Assembly: GCF_900106095.1 (NCBI RefSeq)
Contig: NZ_FNUD01000002.1
Location: 3,989,501 to 4,053,500, forward strand
From: Pseudomonas deceptionensis
GTDB lineage: Bacteria; Pseudomonadota; Gammaproteobacteria; Pseudomonadales; Pseudomonadaceae
Direction: 5' to 3'
DNA: 64,000 bases
A program made the position numbers and the translations under genes. Below the pieces are notes generated by a model that worked only from the letters and a program-made list of their open reading frames with translations, was not told the DNA's origin and made no database searches. The first letter of the stretch is position 1. Every line of letters begins with the position of its first letter. This document shows positions 55,582 through 62,153 of the stretch, in pieces.

Positions 55582-56560
55582 TTACCCCTGGTTGCTGCTT
55601 TTGCTGCCTTTGCCGTGGTTCGGCTACCGCTGGCTGCCTGCGTACCGCGAGGCCCGCAGCGCAGTGCGAGTGCCGTTTTTCAACGCCATGAGCCGCGCCA
55701 TTGACCAGGCGCCACAGGCCGCCGGCACGCGGCATAACCTCTGGCAACTGCTGCTCAATCTGTTGGTGTGGGCGTTGCTGGTGGTGGCCGCAGCCAGACC
55801 GGTGTGGGTCGAAAAGCCCATCGAACGCCAGCAGCCGGTGCGCGATCTGATGCTGGCCATCGACATCTCGCAATCGATGGAAACCACGGATTTTACGGAC
55901 GCCAACGGGCAAAAGATCAACCGCCTGGCCGCCGTCAAACAGGTGGTGCAGGACTTTATCCAGCGCCGCAAGGACGACCGCATCGGCCTGATCGTGTTCG
56001 GCAGCGGCGCCTACCCCCAGGCGCCGCTGACCCTTGACCACGCCAGCCTGTCGTTGCTGCTCGAAGACACCGGGATCGGCATGGCCGGGCCCAACACCGC
56101 CATCGGCGATGCCATTGGCCTGAGCCTCAAACTGCTCGACCAGGCCCACGAGCCGGAAAAGGTGCTGATCCTGCTCACCGATGGCAACGATACCCACAGC
56201 GCCATCCCCCCGACCCGTGCCGCCGCAATGGCAGCGGCCAAAGGCGTGGTGATTCACACCATCGGCATTGGCGACCCGAATGCCGAAGGCGAAGCCAAGG
56301 TCAACCTCTCCGCCCTGCAAAGCATCGCCAAAAGCACCGGCGGCCAGTACTTTCGCGCCGAAGACCGTGACAGCCTGAACCAGGTATACGCCACCCTCGA
56401 CCGCATCACCCCGCACCAGGTCAAAACCCTGAGCCATCAACCCAAGCGGGACCTGTTCTGGTTGCCGCTGGCGGCGGCCATCAGCCTGTTGGCGCTGTAT
56501 CACCTGGGCGCGCTGCTGGCCTCGCGGCTGCATCAACGCCCGACCCGGCAGGAGGTCTGA
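55568..56560 (+). CDS. BatA-like VWA membrane protein
   Basis: A 330-residue protein. Start at 55568 with GGAG upstream, overlapping the DUF4381 gene by 14 bp. Two N-terminal helices (5-25 and 60-76) and one C-terminal helix (about 300-320) flank a periplasmic or cytoplasmic VWA domain with a complete MIDAS site: DISQS (D99 to S103), GPNTAIGDAIG and LTDGNDTH. It should bind a metal-dependent ligand or partner regulated by MoxR. Confidence 0.9.
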   Translation: MLQFDYPWLLLLLPLPWFGYRWLPAYREARSAVRVPFFNAMSRAIDQAPQAAGTRHNLWQLLLNLLVWALLVVAAARPVWVEKPIERQQPVRDLMLAIDISQSMETTDFTDANGQKINRLAAVKQVVQDFIQRRKDDRIGLIVFGSGAYPQAPLTLDHASLSLLLEDTGIGMAGPNTAIGDAIGLSLKLLDQAHEPEKVLILLTDGNDTHSAIPPTRAAAMAAAKGVVIHTIGIGDPNAEGEAKVNLSALQSIAKSTGGQYFRAEDRDSLNQVYATLDRITPHQVKTLSHQPKRDLFWLPLAAAISLLALYHLGALLASRLHQRPTRQEV

Positions 56561-56561
56561 A

Positions 56562-58166
56562 ATGGAGATCAACCTCAGCGACTTCCACTTTCTGCGCCCG
56601 TACTGGCTGCTGCTGGCTGTGTTCGGCGCCCTGCTGCCGTTGCTGTGGCGCCGCAGCCATGACCAGCAGCGCCGCTTGCGGGCGATAATTGCCCCGCATC
56701 TGCTGCCCCACTTGCTGATCACCCCGCAAGACCCTCACCGCCTGCGCCCGGTACACTTGACGGCCGCCTTGCTGATCCTTGGCGCCATCGCGGCGGCCGG
56801 GCCCACCTGGGAACAGGATCGCCCGGCGTTCCTGCAAAACCGTGCCCCGCTGATCATCGCCCTGGATTTGTCACCGTCGATGGACGCCAGCGATGTGCAA
56901 CCGACGCGCCTGGAAGCCGCCAAACACAAACTCCACGACCTGATCGCCCGGCGCAGCGGCGCACGCACGGCCTTGATTGCCTATGCAGGCAGCGCGCACC
57001 TGGTATTGCCCGCCACCGACGACCCGGCGTTGCTGGACAGTTTCATCCAGGCCCTGGGCACTGACCTGATCGCCCTCCCCGGCAAAAATGTGGCGGCAGT
57101 GATCGAACAGGCCAAGCGTCTGCTGCAAGCCGAGAAAGCCCCCGGCACTTTGCTGCTGATCACCGACGGCGCCGACACCGCTCAGCTGGACAGCCTCAAA
57201 CCACTGCTGCAAGGCAGCGCCCTGCAAGTGCTGGTACTGGCCGTGGGCAGCGCCAATGGCGGGATCATCCGCGATGCCAGCGGCCAGCCGCGCACCGACA
57301 GCAATGGCCGCCCGGAGCTGGGCAGCTTCGACAGCGCCGCACTCAAGCAACTGGCCGCCGCCACCGATGCGCCGCTGGGCAGCCTGACCATCAATGATGA
57401 CGATCTGGACTGGATCGAGGGCCACGCCCGGCAGCACTTTCAGGCTGCCAGCGATGAACAGCGCGAACTGCAATGGAAAGACGCAGGCTACTGGCTGTGC
57501 GGGCCACTGCTGTTGATCGCGTTTTTCTCGGTGCGCCGTGGCTGGAGCCTGAACTGGAACGCCGTGCTGGTGCTGGGCGCAGGCCTGGCCCTGCAGCCGG
57601 CACCCGCTGAGGCCAACGCCCTGACCGATGCCCTGACCGATGCCTTTTTCACCCGTGACCAGCAAGGGCGCTGGGCCTTTGAACATCAGCATTACCCGGC
57701 AGCGGCCGAGCTGTTCGTCGACCCTTACTGGAAAGGCATCGCCGCCTACAACGCCGCCGATTTCGACCTGGCACTGGCCAGCTTTGCGCAACTGGACACC
57801 CCCCAGGCGTACTTCTATCTGGGCAATATCTACGTGCGCCGCTTCAAGTTCGAGCAAGCGATTGCCGCCTACCGCCAGGCGCTGACCTTGCAACCGCAGT
57901 TCCCCGAAGCCAGCGCCAACCTGGCCCTGGCACTGGCCCTGTTGAAAGACACCGACAGCGCCGAGCAAAACACCCCCGAGGTCAAACCCGACGCGATCAA
58001 GTTCGACAAGCAACCGGGCAAGGGCCAAAGCAAGCCGCTGCAAACCCTGCAAGCGGCCAGCGACGAGCAATGGCTGCAAAACCTCACCACGTCCCCGGCC
58101 AACTTCCTGCGCCAGAAATTCAGCCTGCAGGACCAGACCGCACAGCAACCGAAGGTGGCGCCATGA
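56562..58166 (+). CDS. BatB/BatC-like VWA-TPR fusion protein
   Basis: A 534-residue protein combining a second VWA domain and TPR repeats, which are separate BatB and BatC genes in some species. Two N-terminal helices precede the VWA domain (MIDAS DLSPSMDAS near residue 100; LITDGADTA). A membrane helix near 305-325 leads to TPR units around 360-445 (AYFYLGNIYVRRFKFEQAI, in parts) and a charged, Q-rich tail. It starts 1 bp after the BatA-like gene. Confidence 0.88.
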   Translation: MEINLSDFHFLRPYWLLLAVFGALLPLLWRRSHDQQRRLRAIIAPHLLPHLLITPQDPHRLRPVHLTAALLILGAIAAAGPTWEQDRPAFLQNRAPLIIALDLSPSMDASDVQPTRLEAAKHKLHDLIARRSGARTALIAYAGSAHLVLPATDDPALLDSFIQALGTDLIALPGKNVAAVIEQAKRLLQAEKAPGTLLLITDGADTAQLDSLKPLLQGSALQVLVLAVGSANGGIIRDASGQPRTDSNGRPELGSFDSAALKQLAAATDAPLGSLTINDDDLDWIEGHARQHFQAASDEQRELQWKDAGYWLCGPLLLIAFFSVRRGWSLNWNAVLVLGAGLALQPAPAEANALTDALTDAFFTRDQQGRWAFEHQHYPAAAELFVDPYWKGIAAYNAADFDLALASFAQLDTPQAYFYLGNIYVRRFKFEQAIAAYRQALTLQPQFPEASANLALALALLKDTDSAEQNTPEVKPDAIKFDKQPGKGQSKPLQTLQAASDEQWLQNLTTSPANFLRQKFSLQDQTAQQPKVAP

Positions 58167-59215
58167 AGCGCCTGGGCTTGACCTTGCTGCTGTTCAGCGC
58201 CCTGGCCTGGGCTGATGAGCCGCAGTTGCTGGTGCAAACCCGCCTCGTGCCGGGTGACGCAGTGGTGGTCGGCGAACCCTTGCAGCTGCAAGTCGATGTG
58301 CTGACCAACACCTGGTTCACCAGCGCCGCGACGCTGCCGGAGCTGTCGATCCGCGGCACCGATATCTTGCCGCCCAATGCCGAAGCCCAGCACCTCACAC
58401 AAACCCTGCACGGCCAGACCTTGACCGGTCTGCGCTACACCTACCGCATCACCGCGAACCTGGCGCAGGGCTTTGCCATCCCCCCTTTCACCGTGCGGGC
58501 AACCCCGGCCCAGGCCAGCCATGAGCTGTCGGCGCAAACACCGGCGATGCAGTTCCGCGCCAGCCTGCCGAGCGGCTTCAGCCCCGGCGAGCCGGTGCTG
58601 GTGGCCAGCGCACTGCGCTTTAGCCAAACCATCAGCCCCAATGCCGGCCCGTTCAAGGTCGGTGACAGCCTCAGTCGCACACTGACGCTACAAGCGGACA
58701 ACACCCCCGGCCTGTCCTTGCCAACGCCTGCGCTGGGCACCCTCCAAGGGCTCAGTGCTTACCCGAAAACCCCGCAAGTGCGCAATCTGGACGACGGCCG
58801 TGGCAGCTTTATCGGCGGGCAACGCATCGACCGCGTGAGTTATCGCATCGAGCGCGAAGGCGACTTCACCCTGCCGGCGATCAGCGTCAAATGGTGGGAC
58901 AGCGTGAACCGCAAGGTGCAGGTCAGCCAGGTACCCGGGTTCAGCTTCAAGGCCACAGCCAACAGCGGCGACAGCCCGGTGTTTTCCATCACCCGCGACC
59001 TTGAACAGCTGGGGCAACCGACCCGGCTGCACATCCCCGGATCGCTGTTGTTCCTGGGCTCAATCCTGCTGCTGGCAGGCATCGGCTATATGACCCGCCG
59101 CCGGTTGCAGCACGGTTTGAGCGAGGTCAACCACTGGCTACGCACGCGACCTCCACGCAAAACCTATGGTTTGCGCCCACTTAATCCTGGTCATGAAAAG
59201 GACTTCCAAGAATGA
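58163..59215 (+). CDS. BatD-like exported membrane protein
   Basis: A 350-residue protein with a signal peptide (about 1-17, FSALAWA), a beta-rich periplasmic region with BatD-type strands (VVVGEPLQLQVDV, GLRYTYRITANLAQGFAIP in parts), and a C-terminal membrane helix near 292-311. The start at 58163 overlaps the preceding stop by 4 bp. It completes the MoxR-Bat set. BatD is thought to hold the VWA proteins on the periplasmic face. Confidence 0.85.
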   Translation: MKRLGLTLLLFSALAWADEPQLLVQTRLVPGDAVVVGEPLQLQVDVLTNTWFTSAATLPELSIRGTDILPPNAEAQHLTQTLHGQTLTGLRYTYRITANLAQGFAIPPFTVRATPAQASHELSAQTPAMQFRASLPSGFSPGEPVLVASALRFSQTISPNAGPFKVGDSLSRTLTLQADNTPGLSLPTPALGTLQGLSAYPKTPQVRNLDDGRGSFIGGQRIDRVSYRIEREGDFTLPAISVKWWDSVNRKVQVSQVPGFSFKATANSGDSPVFSITRDLEQLGQPTRLHIPGSLLFLGSILLLAGIGYMTRRRLQHGLSEVNHWLRTRPPRKTYGLRPLNPGHEKDFQE

Positions 59216-60321
59216 ATACATCAAAACCAGTAGCCATGGGAGCGAGCCTGCTCGCGAACGACCTTGGCGAGCAGGCTCGCTCCCTACGGGGCTGCTACAA
59301 GAGGCCCTTGACCGGCAACAGAGCATTTACAAAAGCGCTGACGGCCTTGCTGTTTGCCCTGCCCCTGTTCGCGCAAGCGGCAGATCCGCTGCCGTCCTGG
59401 AACGACGGCCCGGCGAAAAAAAGCATCATCGAGTTTGTGCAGACGGTCACTGCTCCGAACAACAAAGGCTTTGTACAACCCGAAGCGCGGATTGCCGTAT
59501 TCGACAACGACGGCACGTTGTGGAGCGAGCAACCGGGTTACTTCGAAGAGCTTTTCGCCTTCGACGAAATCAAGCGCATGGCCGCCCAGCACCCGGAGTG
59601 GAAAGACCAGCAACCATTCAAGGCGGTGATCGAGAATGACCACAAAGCCCTGGCAGAAGGCGGCATGGAAGGCCTGCTGAAAATTTTCATGGCCACCCAC
59701 GCCGGGCTCACCACTGATGAGTTTCGCGACAACGTCCAGCGCTGGCTGAGCACGGCCCGCCACCCCACCACCGGCAAGCCCTACACCGAGATGGTCTACA
59801 AGCCAATGCTGGAAGTGCTCGACTACCTGCGCGGCCAGGGCTTCACCCCGTACATGGTTTCGGGTGGCGACACCGGGTTTATGCGCGTGTTTGCCGAAGA
59901 GGTGTACGGCATCCCGCCGGAACACGTGATCGGGTCCACGTTTGTCACCGAGTACCAGCTCAAGGACGGCAAGCCATCCATTCTGCGCACCGCCAAAATC
60001 GCCCACAACGATGACGGTCCCGGCAAACCGGTGAGCATCGACAGCGTGATTGGCCGCCGGCCGATCCTGGCCTTCGGCAACTCAGACGGCGACCTGCAAA
60101 TGTTGCAATGGACCGCGGCAGGCGCTGGCCCGCACTTTATGGGGCTGGTGCACCACACCGACGCCAAGCGCGAGTGGGCGTATGACAAGGACTCCAAAAT
60201 AGGGCGCCTGGACAAGGCCCTCGATGAAGCAAAAAAGCAAGACTGGACTATTGTCGATATGGCAACCGAATGGCGGCAGATTTACCCATTTGAGTCCACC
60301 GGCACACAGCACCCGCAATAA
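59212..60321 (+). CDS. Exported HAD-family phosphatase with REP-encoded N-terminus
   Basis: A 369-residue frame whose ATG overlaps the BatD stop. Residues 9-26 are the translation of a REP pair (59236-59287), followed by a clear signal peptide (about 38-57, ALLFALPLFAQAA). A TTG at 59308 with AGAGG upstream would start just before the signal peptide and give a 337-residue product of normal shape; it may be the original start. The mature enzyme has HAD motif I VFDNDGTLW (nucleophile D98, D100), motif II VSGGDT and motif IV GNSDGD. A periplasmic phosphatase is likely, substrate unknown. Its place between the Bat genes and a sulfatase suggests a shared job. Confidence 0.8.
   Translation: MNTSKPVAMGASLLANDLGEQARSLRGCYKRPLTGNRAFTKALTALLFALPLFAQAADPLPSWNDGPAKKSIIEFVQTVTAPNNKGFVQPEARIAVFDNDGTLWSEQPGYFEELFAFDEIKRMAAQHPEWKDQQPFKAVIENDHKALAEGGMEGLLKIFMATHAGLTTDEFRDNVQRWLSTARHPTTGKPYTEMVYKPMLEVLDYLRGQGFTPYMVSGGDTGFMRVFAEEVYGIPPEHVIGSTFVTEYQLKDGKPSILRTAKIAHNDDGPGKPVSIDSVIGRRPILAFGNSDGDLQMLQWTAAGAGPHFMGLVHHTDAKREWAYDKDSKIGRLDKALDEAKKQDWTIVDMATEWRQIYPFESTGTQHPQ
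59236..59287. repeat. REP pair inside the HAD phosphatase reading frame
   Basis: Diverged inverted REP copies (about 59237-59258 and 59264-59287) retain the GCGAGCCTGCTCGC and GCGAGCAGGCTCGC cores. Unlike the other three pairs in the window it lies within an open frame, near the start codon. Confidence 0.85.
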
Positions 60322-60393
60322 AAAAAACGGCAGTCAGGATTGCACTAAACGTTGGTCGCGCTAAGCGACTCAAGCTAACAAGGAGTACGTTGC

Positions 60394-61980
60394 ATGGCTC
60401 GAATTCCCACGTGGTTACCCCAAATCGCCCTGGTGGCGGCTTCGGTGATGGCCTTAACCGCCACCGCTGTTGCCGCCGAAAAACCCAACATCCTGGTGAT
60501 CTTTGGCGATGACATTGGCCAGTCCAATATCAGCGCCTATTCCATGGGTGTGGTGGGCTACAAAACCCCCAACATCGACCGGATTGCCAAAGAAGGCATG
60601 ATGTTCACCGACTACTACGCGGAGAACAGCTGCACCGCTGGCCGCTCCTCGTTCATCACCGGGCAGACACCGCTGCGCACCGGCTTGTCCAAGGTGGGCG
60701 TACCGGGCGCGCCGGTGGGCCTGCAAAAACGTGATATCACCATTGCCCAGGCGCTCAAGTCCCAAGGCTATGCCACCGCGCAATTCGGTAAAAACCACCT
60801 GGGGGACCGCGACGAATACCTGCCGACCAACCATGGTTTTGACGAGTTCTTCGGCAACCTGTACCACCTCAATGCCGAGGAAGAACCCGAGCGCCCTTAC
60901 TGGCCAAAAGACGACCCTGATTTCGTCAAAACAGCTTCGCCCCGTGGCGTGATCCACAGTTTTGCCGACGGCAAGATTGAAGACACCGGCGCCCTGACTG
61001 CCAAGCGCATGGAAACCATCGACGACGAAACGACGGCAGCCGCACAAGCGTTCATCGAAAAGCAGGCCAAAGCCGACAAGCCTTTTTTCGTCTGGATGAA
61101 CACTACGCGCATGCACTTGTTTACCCACGTGCGCGATTCCATGAAGGGCCAGAGTGGTATGCCCGGCAACGACTACGCCGATGGCATGCTTGAGCATGAC
61201 GGCGATGTCGGCAAGCTGCTCAAAACCCTCGACGACCTGAAACTGACCGACAACACCATCGTGGTCTACACCACCGATAACGGGCCGAACCAGTTCTCCT
61301 GGCCGGACGCGGCCACCACGCCGTTCCGTAACGAGAAAAACTCCAACTGGGAAGGCGCTTACCGCGTACCGGCGATGGTTCGCTGGCCGGGCAAGATCAA
61401 GCCGGGCGAAGTCAGCAACGAGATGTTCTCGGGCATGGACTGGTTCCCGACCCTGCTCGCCGTGGCAGGCGACACAGACGTCAAAGGCAAGCTGCTCAAG
61501 GGCTGGGCCCCGGTAGCCGGCGGCACCAACTTCAAGGTGCATCTGGACGGTTACAACCAACTGCCGTACCTGACCGGTCAACAGCCTAAAGGTGAGCGTC
61601 ACGAGTTCTACTACTTCAACGATGACGGCATGCTGGTGTCGATGCGCTTTGACAACTGGAAAGCCGTGTTCTGCGAACAACGTGAACCGGGCGGCTTCAA
61701 AGTGTGGAGCGAGCCTTTCGTGTGCCTGCGGGTACCGAAAATCTTCAACCTGCGCATGGACCCGTTCGAACGTGCGGACATCGTGTCTGACCAGTATTAC
61801 GACTGGGCCACCAAAAACGTTTACCTGACCGGCGTGGCTACAATGAAAGCGGCCAAGTTCCTCGAAACTTTCGTCGACTACCCGCCGAGCCAAAAACCGG
61901 CCAGCTTCAGTGTCGACCAGGTGCGTGCTGCCGTAGACGCCAAGATCGCTGAAAAAATGAAGAACCAGCCGGCGCAGTAA
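60394..61980 (+). CDS. Exported type I sulfatase (arylsulfatase family)
   Basis: A 528-residue sulfatase with a signal peptide (about 1-28, ATAVAA). The metal ligands D39/D40 are in IFGDDIGQS, the formylglycine motif is C80-TAGR (the CxAxR variant), and TTDNGPNQ carries the second metal pair. The CxAxR cysteine must be oxidised to formylglycine by an FGE-type enzyme, which is not encoded in this window. AAGGAG lies 8 bases before the ATG. It hydrolyses sulfate esters or possibly phosphonate/phosphate esters in the periplasm. It follows the HAD gene after 72 bp on the same strand. Confidence 0.88.
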   Translation: MARIPTWLPQIALVAASVMALTATAVAAEKPNILVIFGDDIGQSNISAYSMGVVGYKTPNIDRIAKEGMMFTDYYAENSCTAGRSSFITGQTPLRTGLSKVGVPGAPVGLQKRDITIAQALKSQGYATAQFGKNHLGDRDEYLPTNHGFDEFFGNLYHLNAEEEPERPYWPKDDPDFVKTASPRGVIHSFADGKIEDTGALTAKRMETIDDETTAAAQAFIEKQAKADKPFFVWMNTTRMHLFTHVRDSMKGQSGMPGNDYADGMLEHDGDVGKLLKTLDDLKLTDNTIVVYTTDNGPNQFSWPDAATTPFRNEKNSNWEGAYRVPAMVRWPGKIKPGEVSNEMFSGMDWFPTLLAVAGDTDVKGKLLKGWAPVAGGTNFKVHLDGYNQLPYLTGQQPKGERHEFYYFNDDGMLVSMRFDNWKAVFCEQREPGGFKVWSEPFVCLRVPKIFNLRMDPFERADIVSDQYYDWATKNVYLTGVATMKAAKFLETFVDYPPSQKPASFSVDQVRAAVDAKIAEKMKNQPAQ

Positions 61981-61993
61981 GCCGTGTAAAACC

Positions 61994-62100
61994 AACCCTC
62001 ACCCCTCTCCCGCAGGGAAAGAGCGCTGATGTGTGATGTTGCGCACATCAGCTTCTGCCTTCGGTTCCCTCTCCTCCCTGGAGAGGGTTAGGGTGAGGGA
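61994..62100. repeat. Intergenic inverted-repeat element after the sulfatase gene
   Basis: CCCTCACCCCTCTCCCGCAG near the left end and CTGGAGAGGGTTAGGGTGAG near the right are imperfect inverses; between them GCTGATGTG (62025-62033) pairs perfectly with CACATCAGC (62044-62052). This looks like a common pseudomonad intergenic repeat that folds into a cruciform or acts as a 3' stem for the sulfatase message. Confidence 0.55.
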
Positions 62101-62153
62101 CTTCTTATCGTTATGCGCTCCATCCGAATTCTTTCTGCACAAGGCCCTGCGCA

